Part shown: one piece after another, positions 10,441 to 20,181 of the stretch
How the letters are laid out: every line of letters starts with the position of its first letter
How positions within the stretch are numbered: the first letter of the stretch is position 1
Origin: Flavobacterium algicola
GTDB taxonomy: Bacteria; Bacteroidota; Bacteroidia; Flavobacteriales; Flavobacteriaceae
Direction of reading: 5' to 3'
DNA: 64,000 nt
Assembly: GCF_022399565.1 (NCBI RefSeq)
Contig: NZ_JAJTUT010000002.1
Location: 248,001 to 312,000, forward strand
Program-made: the position numbers and the translations under genes
Notes under the pieces: model-generated
The model's database searches: none
Told to the model about the DNA's origin: nothing
Seen by the model: the letters and a program-made list of their open reading frames with translations, nothing else

Positions 10441-10474
10441 AAAAAAAAAGAGCACCTAAAAAATAAGTGCTCTT
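10441..10474 (-). terminator. Terminator downstream of the DUF937-type gene
   Basis: On the minus strand, GAGCAC pairs with GTGCTC across an AT-rich loop and is followed by nine T. It starts about 23 bases after the stop of the gene at 10497. Confidence 0.8.
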
Positions 10475-10496
10475 CGAAAATATATGTTTATATTTT

Positions 10497-11051
10497 TTAT
10501 TTTCCAAAAAGTCCACCAAGTGCACCGCCAAGACCCTTTTTTGAAGCTAAATCCATGGCATCTGAAACATCTACTTTGCCGTCTCCATTTTGATCCAAAC
10601 CAAATTGTCCGCCATATTTTGAAATAGCATCCATTATACCACTGTTCTCACCACCTCCAGAAATTGCACCAATTATATCAGATATTTCAAAGCTGGAATC
10701 ATTTGGATCTTTTGCTTTACCTACTAGAGAACCTAATATTTGCGGAATTAATTTAGCTGCTACTCCAGCTGCTGCTCCGCTATCTAGACCAAGCTTCGAA
10801 CCTAAATTTCCAGAAAGTTGTTGTGTTAGTTTTTGCACAACTGGATTACTTGCGTCTTTGGCGTTATCACCTTGAAACAATCCAGCTAGTTGATCAATAC
10901 CACCATCGGCTACAATTTTTTGCAATCCGCTAATTACTGAATTACTTGCTTCTCCTATTACTGCTTCATTTTTTTCATTAGGAACAGCTGAGTTATTAAT
11001 TACTGAATCTACTCCAAATTGTTGTGCTAACTGCGTTAATTGTTCAAACAT
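10497..11051 (-). CDS. DUF937-type protein with an EF-hand-like loop
   Basis: A 184-residue protein with no signal peptide, rich in Ala, Gly and short helices (FEQLTQLAQQFGVDSV, then GLDSGAAAGVAAKLIPQILG). This is the pattern of the DUF937/YidB family. Near the C-terminus, residues 153-164 (DQNGDGKVDVSD) fit a calcium-binding EF-hand or dockerin-like loop, with Asp153, Asn155, Asp157, Gly158 and Asp164 in the right places. The protein ends in a Gly-rich tail. It is a single-gene unit with its own -7 box and terminator. Function unknown; calcium binding is inferred from the loop only. Confidence 0.8.
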   Translation of the reverse strand: MFEQLTQLAQQFGVDSVINNSAVPNEKNEAVIGEASNSVISGLQKIVADGGIDQLAGLFQGDNAKDASNPVVQKLTQQLSGNLGSKLGLDSGAAAGVAAKLIPQILGSLVGKAKDPNDSSFEISDIIGAISGGGENSGIMDAISKYGGQFGLDQNGDGKVDVSDAMDLASKKGLGGALGGLFGK

Positions 11052-11080
11052 AATTTTTATAGTTTTAATAAGTTATATCT

Positions 11081-11088
11081 CAAATTTA
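11081..11088 (-). promoter_or_regulatory. -7 box of the DUF937-type gene
   Basis: Minus-strand TAAATTTG is a perfect TAnnTTTG match about 30 bases before the start codon. It sits immediately after the T-run of the serA terminator, so the two transcripts are packed end to start. Confidence 0.45.
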
Positions 11089-11090
11089 AT

Positions 11091-11131
11091 AAAAAAAAAG
11101 AGGATTAACTAAAATAATTAGCTAATCCTCT
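11091..11131 (-). terminator. Terminator of serA
   Basis: On the minus strand an inverted repeat (GAGGATTAGC with GTTAATCCTC, one mismatch) is followed by nine T. It starts about 26 bases after the serA stop. Confidence 0.82.
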
Positions 11132-11156
11132 TGATGTAATTATCAAAATTTTGATA

Positions 11157-12107
11157 TTAACCCAACAAACCAATGATTTGAGATGCCAATTCAGTTCCAA
11201 TTCTATCTTGTGCTTCTCCGGTAGCAGCTCCAATATGTGGAGTCAAAGAGATTTTTGCATGCATTAATAATTGTGTAGCTGGAGTTGGTTCGTTTTCAAA
11301 AACATCCAATCCTGCAAAAGCAACTTTTCCACTATCCAATGCGTTAACCAAATCAACTTCGTTGATTACACCACCACGTGCACAGTTTACAATACCTACA
11401 CCATCTTTCATCATTGCAAATTCTTTCTCAGCAATAATGTAACCATTCTGTGCTGGTACGTGCAAAGTAAGGAAGTCTGCTTCTTGAAAAACTGATTCCA
11501 AAGATTGAGAAACTATTGTAGTCGTAATAGATTGTCCGTCAAAAAATTCTACCTTAACATCAACTTGAGGAATAAAACTATCTGCAGCGATAACTTTCAT
11601 ACCCAAACCTAATGCCATTTTTGCAGTAGCTTGACCTATACGACCAATACCAACAACACCCAAAGTTTTTCCTCTTAATTCAACTCCGTCAGCATAAGCT
11701 TTCTTTAAAACGTTAAATTTAGTATCACCTTCTAATGGCATGTTTCTGTTAGAATCATGTAAAAAACGAACACCAGAAAACAAGTGACCAAATACCAATT
11801 CAGCAACCGATTCCGAAGAAGAAGCTGGAGTATTGATAACATGAATTCCTTTGCTTTTAGCATACTCAACATCGATGTTATCCATACCAACACCACCACG
11901 ACCAATGATTTTGATACCAGGACATGCATCAATAATGTCTTTACGAACTTTAGTTGCACTACGCACCAAGATAACGCTTACGTTATTTTCGTTGATGTAG
12001 TTCGCTACTTGTTCTTGCGCTACTTTTGCTGTGATTACTTCATATCCACCTTTTTCTAAAGCTAAGATTCCACTTTTTGAAATCCCGTCGTTTGCTAATA
12101 CTTTCAT
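11157..12107 (-). CDS. serA: D-3-phosphoglycerate dehydrogenase (short form)
   Basis: NAD-dependent oxidation of 3-phosphoglycerate to 3-phosphohydroxypyruvate, first step of serine synthesis. The nucleotide-binding motif GVVGIGRIGQ is at residues 150-159. The catalytic triad is Arg244 (NCARGG), Glu273 (ENEP) and His291 (TPHIGAATGEAQ). At 316 residues it lacks the C-terminal ACT domain, so serine feedback through an ACT domain is not expected. It lies downstream of serC on the same strand, separated by 210 bases that contain a dispersed hairpin repeat, so co-transcription may be partial. Confidence 0.93.
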   Translation of the reverse strand: MKVLANDGISKSGILALEKGGYEVITAKVAQEQVANYINENNVSVILVRSATKVRKDIIDACPGIKIIGRGGVGMDNIDVEYAKSKGIHVINTPASSSESVAELVFGHLFSGVRFLHDSNRNMPLEGDTKFNVLKKAYADGVELRGKTLGVVGIGRIGQATAKMALGLGMKVIAADSFIPQVDVKVEFFDGQSITTTIVSQSLESVFQEADFLTLHVPAQNGYIIAEKEFAMMKDGVGIVNCARGGVINEVDLVNALDSGKVAFAGLDVFENEPTPATQLLMHAKISLTPHIGAATGEAQDRIGTELASQIIGLLG

Positions 12108-12167
12108 TTTTTAATTCATTGCGAGGTACAATTGACTTGCAACCTCATATTAATTATAATTTTTAGA

Positions 12168-12268
12168 AGCTATTCCCGCTCCCGACATTTCGGGATGTTT
12201 CAATCTTTTTATTTTTAAAAAAGCAAAAATAAAAAGGATTTCCACTGCTATCGGTGCTAGAATCCTGT
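12168..12268 (-). repeat. Dispersed flavobacterial hairpin repeat, copy 1
   Basis: Intergenic element between serC and serA. The central stem is a perfect 12-bp inverted repeat (CTTTTTATTTTT at 12205-12216 with its complement at 12225-12236). The flanks match the other copies: read on the minus strand, GATAGCAGTGGAAATCC comes before the stem and CGGGAATAGC after it. A second small hairpin (CCGA-cattt-TCGG) sits at 12182-12194. Confidence 0.7.
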
Positions 12269-12317
12269 ATGTATTTTATTATTTTTAAACGATATTAATT
12301 CGATATTACAGAATTAA

Positions 12318-13388
12318 TTATACGTTTTTCTCCAAAGCTTGCATAACATCAACTAATACCTGAACACTTTCGATAGGCATTGCGTTGTACATAGAAGCTC
12401 TATAACCGCCAACTGAACGGTGTCCTGGGATTCCAGAGATTCCAGCTTCTTTCCACATTTTATCAAATGTTTCCGTGTGATCTGGGTTGTTTAATAGAAA
12501 AGTAGCATTCATAGTTGAGCGATCTTCTGTGGCTGCTGCACCTTTAAACAATGGATTTCTATCTATTTCTCCATAAAGTAAAGCTGCCTTTGCATCATTC
12601 AATTTTTCAACTGCTGCAACTCCACCTTGTTCTTTAATCCATCTCAAAGTTAATAATGAAGCATAAACTGGGAAAACAGGTGGTGTATTAAACATACTTT
12701 CTGCTTTAACATGTTTAGCATAATCCAAGATACTTGGAATAGCACGTCCACTTTGACCGATTATTGATTCTTTGATTACAACCAAAGTTGTTCCTGCAGG
12801 TCCCATATTTTTCTGAGCACCAGCGTAAATGATATCAAACTGAGTAAAGTCGATAACTCTAGAAAAGATATCAGAACTCATATCGCAAACCATAGGTACA
12901 TCCGTTTTTGGGAATGACTTCATTTGCGTACCAAAGATTGTATTGTTTGATGTACAGTGGAAATAATCTGCATCAGCAGGAATTTCATAACCTTTTGGTA
13001 CATTGTTGTAATTGTCATCTTTTGAAGAAGCAACGATAACTGTGTCTCCAAAAAATTTAGCTTCTTTTATAGCTGCTGTAGCCCAAGTTCCAGAATCTAG
13101 ATAAGCTGCTTTTCCATTTTCTTTCATCAAGTTGTAAGGAACCATCAAAAATTCTAAACTAGCTCCGCTAGATAGAAAAAGTGCTTGGTATCCTTTACCT
13201 TCTAAACCTAGTAACTCCAAAGCAAGAGCTCTAGCTTCGTCCATAACGGCAACAAAATCTTTACTACGATGAGAGATCTCTAAGATAGACAATCCTGAAT
13301 CATTAAAATTTAAAATCGCTTGAGCTGATTTATCAAAAACTTCTTGTGGTAAAATACAAGGTCCTGCGCTGTAGTTGTGTTTTTTCAT
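12318..13388 (-). CDS. serC: Phosphoserine aminotransferase
   Basis: PLP-dependent conversion of 3-phosphohydroxypyruvate to O-phosphoserine (also used in PLP synthesis in some bacteria). The PLP lysine is Lys193 in YAGAQKNMGPAG. The N-terminus KKHNYSAGPCILP is the family signature. The C-terminal HRSVGGYRASMYNA holds substrate-phosphate-binding residues. I start at the ATG at 13386-13388 (356 residues). The reading frame stays open to a TTG at 13421, but that adds 11 residues absent from the family and overlaps a promoter-like element. Together with serA downstream it makes serine from glycolysis. Confidence 0.95.
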   Translation of the reverse strand: MKKHNYSAGPCILPQEVFDKSAQAILNFNDSGLSILEISHRSKDFVAVMDEARALALELLGLEGKGYQALFLSSGASLEFLMVPYNLMKENGKAAYLDSGTWATAAIKEAKFFGDTVIVASSKDDNYNNVPKGYEIPADADYFHCTSNNTIFGTQMKSFPKTDVPMVCDMSSDIFSRVIDFTQFDIIYAGAQKNMGPAGTTLVVIKESIIGQSGRAIPSILDYAKHVKAESMFNTPPVFPVYASLLTLRWIKEQGGVAAVEKLNDAKAALLYGEIDRNPLFKGAAATEDRSTMNATFLLNNPDHTETFDKMWKEAGISGIPGHRSVGGYRASMYNAMPIESVQVLVDVMQALEKNV

Positions 13389-13481
13389 GGTGTAGTTTAT
13401 GTCCAAAAATTTAAAATGCAAATTTCGGTAATAGTACTTTAATAATCATTAAATAATCCATAATAATTATTAAATTTTTCC

Positions 13482-14540
13482 TTATGTTATTAACAAAAAC
13501 GTTATAGTATCAACATTATCTGCATAATCCCATAATTTAGGCTGTTGCGTTTGTCCAAAGTCAATACTGTCTTTAATTAGATTGTTGCTCACTATACATT
13601 GTATATTTTCTTCCTCAACGATTAACTTTTGTTGTAATTCTTCGAGTGTATCGTAGTATTCGTAAAATATACTTGAAATAGGGGAGGCGTGACTTAAATC
13701 TTCTTTAATTGTTAAGAAACCGTTGTCTAGTAATTTGAAATTACTCATCAAGAATACTGCCTTATTGTAATCGTAATTATTAGCATATTTTTCATAATGA
13801 ATCACATCTTGGTATTCGAACATAGCTTCAAAAAATGGATCAAAAATGTAACCCTTGGGTACAAATAATTTAGAAACATTACGACAACCTAAACCAAAAT
13901 ACCTAAAAATATCTTCTCCCAAAGCAATTAATTGTTCTTTGCTTTCATTACCGTCTATCACTGCAACAGAATTACGGCTTTTACGAATAATTGATGGCTT
14001 ATCTTTAAAATAGAATTCAAAATAACGCGCTGTATTGTTACTGCCTGTCGCAATTACAGCATCAAAATTCTCCAATTTTCCTTCAACAAAAGTAATTTTA
14101 TTGGTTAATTGGGATTCAACATGAATTAAATATTTGGCCAAAAATGGTAGTAAATGCTGGTCGTTTGATGATAACTTAATCAGTGCTTCGTGCCCGCAGA
14201 TTAAGACGGATAAAAAATCATGAAAACCTACAAGCGGAATATTTCCGGCAAGGATCAAAGCAACTCTCTTTGGCGTTACATCAGTTAGGTTGTAAGCGTC
14301 TAGCCAGTTATCAAGATTTTCCTTTGTCAGTGCTTCAGCCCACGATTGTAATGCAAAATACACGTTATCTGGTGTGTACCAGCCATTATGCGACTGTGTG
14401 AGTTGAATCAAATCTACAAAGGAATCATAAAAAACGTCATTACCCAAAACGCCTTCTTTTTGCGAATTTTCGCCTTCAGAAAATTGACTCAGGAATTTTC
14501 CTAATTCAATAAAAGCATTTTTTTTATTTTCTAATGTCAT
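13482..14540 (-). CDS. LuxC-like acyl-CoA reductase
   Basis: A 352-residue protein of the acyl-CoA reductase (LuxC) family, which resembles aldehyde dehydrogenases and reduces activated acyl groups. Visible features are the nucleotide-binding-like segment RVALILAGNIPLVGFHDFLS and the Cys in YFGLGCRNVSKLFVPKG, in the place of the nucleophilic cysteine. IATGSNNTARYFEFYF precedes it. Flavobacterial copies are often labelled acyl transferase. It is divergent from the ferredoxin gene at 14676, an arrangement I recall as conserved in the family and consistent with a redox partnership, but the substrate is unknown. Confidence 0.8.
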   Translation of the reverse strand: MTLENKKNAFIELGKFLSQFSEGENSQKEGVLGNDVFYDSFVDLIQLTQSHNGWYTPDNVYFALQSWAEALTKENLDNWLDAYNLTDVTPKRVALILAGNIPLVGFHDFLSVLICGHEALIKLSSNDQHLLPFLAKYLIHVESQLTNKITFVEGKLENFDAVIATGSNNTARYFEFYFKDKPSIIRKSRNSVAVIDGNESKEQLIALGEDIFRYFGLGCRNVSKLFVPKGYIFDPFFEAMFEYQDVIHYEKYANNYDYNKAVFLMSNFKLLDNGFLTIKEDLSHASPISSIFYEYYDTLEELQQKLIVEEENIQCIVSNNLIKDSIDFGQTQQPKLWDYADNVDTITFLLIT

Positions 14541-14545
14541 AATGT

Positions 14546-14576
14546 TTGTTTATGAAATGTTTTGATTGTAATTTTG
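14546..14576 (+). promoter_or_regulatory. Promoter of the ferredoxin gene
   Basis: TTG at 14546-14548 and a perfect -7 element TAATTTTG at 14569-14576 are separated by 20 bases. This matches the Bacteroidota -33/-7 arrangement and is the best promoter match in the window. The expected leader is about 90 bases. Confidence 0.65.
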
Positions 14577-14675
14577 CACAAAAGTAAGATATAATAAGTC
14601 GAAAGTCAAAAGTCTTGTGTCAAATGTTTTTGGTAGAGATAATTTGATTTAGAAAAACATAAATTAAAGAACAAA

Positions 14676-15026
14676 ATGGCAATTATCATAACAGACGAAT
14701 GTATCAACTGTGGTGCATGTGAACCAGAATGTCCAAATACAGCAATTTACGAAGGTGCTGATGATTGGAGATATAAAGATGGTACAAAATTAACTGGAAA
14801 AGTTATTCTTTCTGACGGTACAGAGGTTGATGCAGATGATGCTCAAACTCCAATTTCTGATGAAGTGTATTATATCGTACCAGGAAAATGTACAGAGTGT
14901 AAAGGTTTTCATGATGAACCGCAATGTGCTGCTGTTTGCCCTGTTGACTGTTGTATTCCTGATGACAATCATGTAGAAGACGAAGAAACATTACTAAGTA
15001 GACAAGCGTTTTTACATAACGAATAG
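14676..15026 (+). CDS. Two-[4Fe-4S] ferredoxin
   Basis: A 116-residue electron carrier. Cluster ligands are Cys9, Cys12, Cys15 and Cys19 ([11 protein letters not shown]), and Cys72, Cys75, Cys84 and Cys88 with Cys92 ([13 protein letters not shown], then CPVDCC). The eight-residue insert between the second and third Cys of the second motif is typical of the Alvin/2[4Fe-4S] ferredoxins. The central acidic stretch ([13 protein letters not shown]) separates the two clusters. It has its own promoter and terminator and is divergent from the LuxC-like reductase, a possible electron partner. Confidence 0.93.
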   Translation: MAIIITDECINCGACEPECPNTAIYEGADDWRYKDGTKLTGKVILSDGTEVDADDAQTPISDEVYYIVPGKCTECKGFHDEPQCAAVCPVDCCIPDDNHVEDEETLLSRQAFLHNE

Positions 15027-15048
15027 TTGATAGTATAGAAATATTGAT

Positions 15049-15077
15049 AATCCTGAATGAAAATTCAGGATTTTTTT
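15049..15077 (+). terminator. Terminator of the ferredoxin gene
   Basis: Perfect 10-bp stem (AATCCTGAAT / ATTCAGGATT) closed by a GAAA tetraloop and followed by T-rich sequence, 23 bases after the stop codon. Confidence 0.9.
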
Positions 15078-15220
15078 ATGCCTAATTTTTTTCGAAAGTT
15101 ATTAGCCTTTCTATTTATAATAAATTGGTATAGCTTTTCTTGAGTTGGTAATAATAGTGCAATTGCAATTTATTTTTAATTCTATAAGGCGTTTCGAAAG
15201 CCTTTACAATTTCATAAACA

Positions 15221-15284
15221 AAAAAAATCATCCTAATACTTAAAAAATCCTTTAGTAGAGGTATTTTATTAGTATCAGGATGAT
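15221..15284 (-). terminator. Terminator of the TonB-receptor gene
   Basis: On the minus strand ATCATCCTGATACT pairs with AGTATTAGGATGAT across a loop, followed by eight T. It lies about 25 bases after the receptor stop codon. Confidence 0.78.
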
Positions 15285-15309
15285 AATTATTTTAATCTAT
15301 GCTGCGTTT

Positions 15310-17984
15310 TTAGAAATTAAATCCAAGTCTTGCATAGTAGTAAGCTCCTCCAAATCCCATTTGAACGGCATCCCAGTATCCACCACCTTCAACCCAGTCA
15401 TCTTGTTGATCTGGATAGATATTGAAAAGATTGTTTGCTCCAAGGCTTAGTTTGGTAGTTTTAGATAGTTTATATCCTAACGTTAAATCAGTAGTGATTT
15501 TTGCAGAATAAGTATCTGTTGCTAATCTTATTTTTTCATCAAAGCTATCGTAGTCTGCTGTATCTTCTGTTGCTTGGTAGTCTAACAATTTTACTTCGCT
15601 AAAGCGTGTGAAGGCTAGTCCGGCATTAAATTTATTTACTTCATAGCTCAAATTCAAACCAAATTTATTTTTTGGAGCAGAAGCCAAAAGAAATGCTTTT
15701 TCTCTTTCTCCAAAGAATATTTGCTCGTCTAGGTCGCCATTCTTAACATTGTCGATTTTCATATTATTAATGTTTCCAACTAATGTAGCGCCAAAAGTTT
15801 GTCCAGCAATTTTCTTTTTCCATGAAAATACTAAGTCCAAACCTGTTGTTTTTGTGTCAGTACCATTTACAAAGAACTGCGCTGCGTCTACACCAAGGTT
15901 TTTATCGTAGCATCAAAATATCCAGTCAAAACAATACGATCGTCTACATTAATTAAATAACCATCAACTGTTGCAGTAAAATCACCAAAATTAGCAGTGA
16001 ATCCAAGTGATGCGTTCAGTGCTTTTTCTTCATTAAGTTTTTCGATTCCAAAAGATTTGGTTACTGGGCTGCTGTTTTGAGATAGTAATACCTCAGAAGC
16101 ACCACCAGCGCTAAAGTTGGTAAAACGTAAATTATAATACACTTGTGCCAAAGACGGAGCTCTAAAACCGGTACTTACAGATCCTCTAATATTAATTTTG
16201 TCATTAAGTTTAAGACGCATAGCTAGCTTTCCGTTTAATGTACTTCCAAAATCGCTGTAATTTTCAAAACGTGCTGCACCGCTAATCAGGAAAGCTTTAG
16301 ACACGTCAAGTTCAGCATCAGCGTATAAAGATACATTTGAGCGTGATTTGTTAACCGCATTTGCTGGACTATATCCAGGGAATCCTTGAGAACCTCCCGG
16401 TCTTGCATCTCCAGAAATTACATCTATTGGTGCAAATTGCGTTGTAGGATCTGTGATTGCTACTCCGTTGGTATCATATGTTGCATACGAACCTTCTTCA
16501 CCGGCAAAAATTTCAAATTTTTCTGTTCTAAATTCCCCTCCAAAAGCGAGATTAAAACCTTCTAGTATTCCGTCATAATTTTTTGAAATGTCTAAATTCG
16601 TTGTATTTTGAGTCAAACTATGTCCACCTGCATCAAACTCTGTAGGTGAAGCATTCTCTAAAGATGCATTTAATGTTCCTTTTACATAATAGTGAAAAAG
16701 GTTTTTACCGTTTGTATTACTAAAATCTAATTTCCAACCACCAGTTGTGGTTGTTCTAAAACCAACTGCAACGGAATTGTCTAAGATGTTTGACGTGATT
16801 CTTGGACTGTAACCTCCTGGATATATCGACTCAACAACTCTTGCTCCGTCATTTCTTGTAAAAGCATAAGCGTCGGTATCTCTAAAGTTTCTTCCACCAA
16901 AAGCGTAAATTTCTGTTTTATCAGATACAGGCACCATCATGTTGGCAAACAAATTGAAACCTGTAATAGCTGCTTCACCAAACCCCTTTCTAAAGTCGAA
17001 TCCAGGACGTAGTGTTTTGTTTTTGTTAATATATTCTGTGGTAAAGTTGGCAAAACCACCTTTGTCACCTATAGCAACACCATAATTAGCAGCTACTTTT
17101 ACAGAACCACCATCAAAAGCTTGATTTTTACCTACTGAGTTTCCGTTTCCGTCTAAGTCCAGTCTATAATTATCTGTATTTGCAGTTCCTTCAGGAAAAT
17201 CTCCTTTAGCATTTGTATTGAATACGCCATAGGTAACAGAGCCTGTAAATTCGTCAACATTGTCATTTAGTACAATATTTACCACTCCTGCAATAGCATC
17301 AGAACCGTATTGTGCGGCAGCACCATCACGCAGGATTTCGATTCTTTTAATAGAACTTGCCGGAATCGCATTTAAATCCGTTCCTGTATTTCCACGTCCA
17401 CGGGTACCAAAAAGATTGATAAGCGAAGACTGATGTCTTCTTTTTCCATTAATTAAAACCAAGGTTTGATCTGGTCCTAGTCCTCTTAAAGATGCAGGGT
17501 CAACGTGATCCGATCCATCAGAACCAGATTGTTTATTGGCATTAAATGAGGGAGCAACGTACTGTAACAATTCGTTAATCTCAAGTTTACCACTTTGTGT
17601 TGTAATATCCTTTACATTAATAATGTCGATTGGTACAGCCGAATTTACAACTGTTCTCTTAGAATTTCTAGAACCAACAATAACAATATCATTTAATAAT
17701 TCACCACCTTCGGATGCAAGCGTGATATTGATAACGCTATTATTAGCTTTCTTTTCAGTAGTAGCGTAACCTAAATAACTAAAGACTAACATAGCTCCTT
17801 CTGCTACATTTATTTTATATTTTCCGTTGAGATCTGTTGCGACTCCCTTATTTGTTCCTTTTTCGATAATATTCACACCAGGAAGACTACTTCCAGATTC
17901 ATCCTTGACGACACCCGTGATATTTTTCTGCGCAAATAAATACGTAGAACTAAAGATTAAACATAGTAGATAGATTTTTTTCAT
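15310..17984 (-). pseudogene. TonB-dependent receptor with carboxypeptidase-like domain, broken by a one-base frameshift
   Basis: An outer-membrane ligand-gated porin of about 890 residues, read in two frames. The upstream part (15888-17984, 698 residues) has a signal peptide (residues 1-18, ending FAQ), a carboxypeptidase-regulatory-like domain (KNITGVVKDESGSSLPGVNI), the plug domain with LRGLGPDQTLVLINGKRRHQ and IEILRDGAAAQYG, and most of the barrel. It ends at a TAG at 15888-15890. Adding one A in the A5 run (15899-15903, T on the plus strand) restores the frame to NLGVDAAQFFVNGTDTKTTG and joins the last 176-residue barrel segment, which ends in the terminal aromatic LGFNF. All domains are otherwise intact, so a sequencing indel or very recent mutation is likelier than old decay. 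No SusD partner is nearby; the substrate is unknown. Confidence 0.85.
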
Positions 17985-18182
17985 TTTGTAGTGTTTCTAG
18001 TTTAGATCTGCAATATAGTGTACTTTTAACGTTTTATTATAATAAAATATGTTAAGAATCATATTTATGGTGATTAAATGTTAATTATATCTTTAATTGT
18101 CTAATAATTATTAAATAAGTAAAAAACAGCTATTAATTATTTTAAACTCTAAATAATAATCGCTAAAACATTTTTTAAATCT

Positions 18183-18190
18183 TATATTTG
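18183..18190 (+). promoter_or_regulatory. -7 box of ychF
   Basis: TATATTTG is a perfect TAnnTTTG match 69 bases before the ychF start. No well-placed -33 TTG is seen. Confidence 0.5.
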
Positions 18191-18259
18191 CAAACTTTTA
18201 AAACTAAGTTTTTTCAAAGCATATTCATTGTAGAATATGCACTCTAAAATATACACACC

Positions 18260-19354
18260 ATGAAAGCAGGAATTGTAGGATTACCTAATGTTGGAAAATC
18301 AACACTTTTTAATTGTTTGTCAAATGCCAAAGCGCAAAGTGCAAACTTCCCTTTTTGTACTATCGAACCTAATATTGGAGTAGTAAATGTACCAGATCCA
18401 CGTATCAATAAATTAGAAGAATTGGTAAAGCCTGAGCGCGTACAAATGGCTACTGTAGATATTGTAGATATTGCAGGATTGGTAAAAGGGGCAAGTAAGG
18501 GAGAAGGATTAGGAAATCAATTTCTTGGAAACATTAGAGAGTGTAATGCTATTATTCACGTTTTGCGTTGTTTTGATAATGACAATATTGTACACGTAGA
18601 TGGAAATGTAAACCCAATTCGTGATAAAGAAACGATTGATATCGAGTTACAATTAAAAGATCTTGAAACAGTAGACAAGCGTTTGGAGAAAGTAAACCGT
18701 GCTGCTAAAACAGGAAATAAGGAAGCGCAAACAGAAAAAGCACTTTTGGACCGTGTAAGAGAAGCACTTTTGCAAGCAAAGTCAGCGAGAACAATTACTC
18801 CTCAAGGCAATGACGAAGAAGTTTTAATGGAATCGTTTCAATTGATCACAGCAAAACCAGTTTTGTATGTGTGTAACGTAGACGAAAACTCAGCAGTAAA
18901 CGGAAACAAATACGTTGATCTAGTTAAAGAATTAGTAAAAGACGAAGATGCCGAAGTAATTATTCTTTCAGTAGGTGCTGAAGCTGATATTACAGAATTA
19001 GAAAGTTTTGAAGAACGTCAAGTTTTTCTTGAAGATATGGGATTGACCGAGCCTGGAGCATCAGTTTTAATTCGTGCTGCTTACAAGTTATTGAAACAAC
19101 AAACGTATTTTACAGCAGGTGTTAAGGAAGTTCGTGCTTGGACCATCAATATTGGTTCTACTGCACCACAAGCTGCGGGAGTTATCCACACCGATTTCGA
19201 AAAAGGATTCATCCGTGCAGAAGTTATCGCTTACGAGGACTTCGTTCATTATGGTTCAGAAGCGAAATGTAAAGAAGCGGGTAAATTCAAAGTGGAAGGA
19301 AAAGAATATATCGTAAAAGATGGTGATGTAATGCACTTCCGTTTCAATGTGTAA
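18260..19354 (+). CDS. ychF: Redox-regulated ATPase YchF (Obg family)
   Basis: An Obg-related P-loop NTPase that prefers ATP, binds ribosomes and takes part in stress responses. The P-loop is GLPNVGKST (residues 6-14). Switch II is DIAGLVKGASKGEGLGNQFL, containing the DxxG motif. The usual G4 NKxD is replaced by NVDE, as in ATP-specific YchF. A TGS domain occupies the last 85 residues (RAWTINIGSTAPQAAGVIH). The length of 364 residues is normal. It is monocistronic, with its own -7 box and terminator. Confidence 0.96.
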   Translation: MKAGIVGLPNVGKSTLFNCLSNAKAQSANFPFCTIEPNIGVVNVPDPRINKLEELVKPERVQMATVDIVDIAGLVKGASKGEGLGNQFLGNIRECNAIIHVLRCFDNDNIVHVDGNVNPIRDKETIDIELQLKDLETVDKRLEKVNRAAKTGNKEAQTEKALLDRVREALLQAKSARTITPQGNDEEVLMESFQLITAKPVLYVCNVDENSAVNGNKYVDLVKELVKDEDAEVIILSVGAEADITELESFEERQVFLEDMGLTEPGASVLIRAAYKLLKQQTYFTAGVKEVRAWTINIGSTAPQAAGVIHTDFEKGFIRAEVIAYEDFVHYGSEAKCKEAGKFKVEGKEYIVKDGDVMHFRFNV

Positions 19355-19390
19355 TTCTTGATAGAACAACAGCATAAAACATAAAGAGAG

Positions 19391-19421
19391 AACCTGCAAA
19401 AGCAATTTTGCAGGTTTTTTT
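19391..19421 (+). terminator. Terminator of ychF
   Basis: Stem AACCTGCAAA / TTTGCAGGTT with a short loop, followed by seven T, 36 bases after the stop codon. Confidence 0.9.
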
Positions 19422-19848
19422 GCGTTTATATTAACTTTATCAGTACTGTAAATGGTCCAAAATAGCTGAGTCATTATTTTTGATTTCACTTCAAAAAAGG
19501 GTTCCACATATTTCAAACAATTTCGAACTTTGGTAAATCAGAATTAACTTCAATGTAGAGTTAAATTTTAATTCTTATCTGCGAAAATCTGCCAAATCTG
19601 TGTGCAATATTTATCACGCAAATTTTGATAGAGTTCGAAGATTTTTAAAAGGGTTAAATAGAATAAAAAATAGAATAAGGATTACTCTTACTGCTTTTTT
19701 CAAGGCTATCAAATTAATATATTCTATTACAAACGACCTAATCAGTAGTAAAATATTAAATTATAAAGTTGGCTATAACGTTTTGTAAAGTAGACTTTTA
19801 TTCTTTCAGTTGCATATATGGTGCTTTCGCTTAAATTAAATAATTTTA

Positions 19849-20004
19849 TTATAGCGCTCCATTGCTTTGTAAAAAATAGTCCGTATCCGTTTGCGCAACC
19901 GTTCTTATTTTAGCACCTTCAAGACCGTTCCCAAATAATAAGTAGTCGAGCAAGCAGCAATCAAGTCTTCCAGCGTCTATTATCGGTGCTGGTTTTGTAA
20001 ATAA
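19849..20004 (-). pseudogene. Possible gene fragment, C-terminal 51 codons
   Basis: The minus strand reads without stops as FTKPAPIIDAGRLDCCLLDY, then GLEGAKIRTVAQTDTDYF and a short end with a TAA at 19849-19851. A stop lies just upstream and no start is present. The composition looks like real protein, unlike the surrounding sequence. I cannot name the family. Confidence 0.25.
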
Positions 20005-20130
20005 TTATTAAATGATTTATACCTAATTAAAACCTTTTTGTCCTGCGACAATGTTTGCTTTTTTGGGCGTGACCCCAAAAGAAAAAATAGCTTACTTTTA
20101 GCACCGCTTATGGAGCCGTTTTCTCCTCTG

Positions 20131-20181
20131 CGGTCGGGCTATTCATGCTACTTCGGTAGCTTATTCCTATCCCTCAGGCGC
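20131..20181 (-). repeat. Dispersed flavobacterial hairpin repeat, copy 2 (short form)
   Basis: Read on the minus strand, GAGGGATAGGA leads into a stem-loop and GAATAGCCCGACC follows, matching the flanks of copy 4. The stem is GCTAC-ttcg-GTAGC (20147-20160), shorter than in the other copies and closed by a stable TTCG loop. Confidence 0.6.

Noticed and set aside
15888..15905. Programmed -1 frameshift in the TonB receptor
   Set aside because: The site (ATA AAA ACC) is not a proper X-XXY-YYZ slippery heptamer and no downstream stimulatory structure is evident. Mutation or sequencing error is simpler.
19600..19788. 62-codon open frame in the decayed region
   Set aside because: Composition is Ile/Lys/Asn-rich noise with no RBS, no -7 box and overlap with a repeat-like motif.
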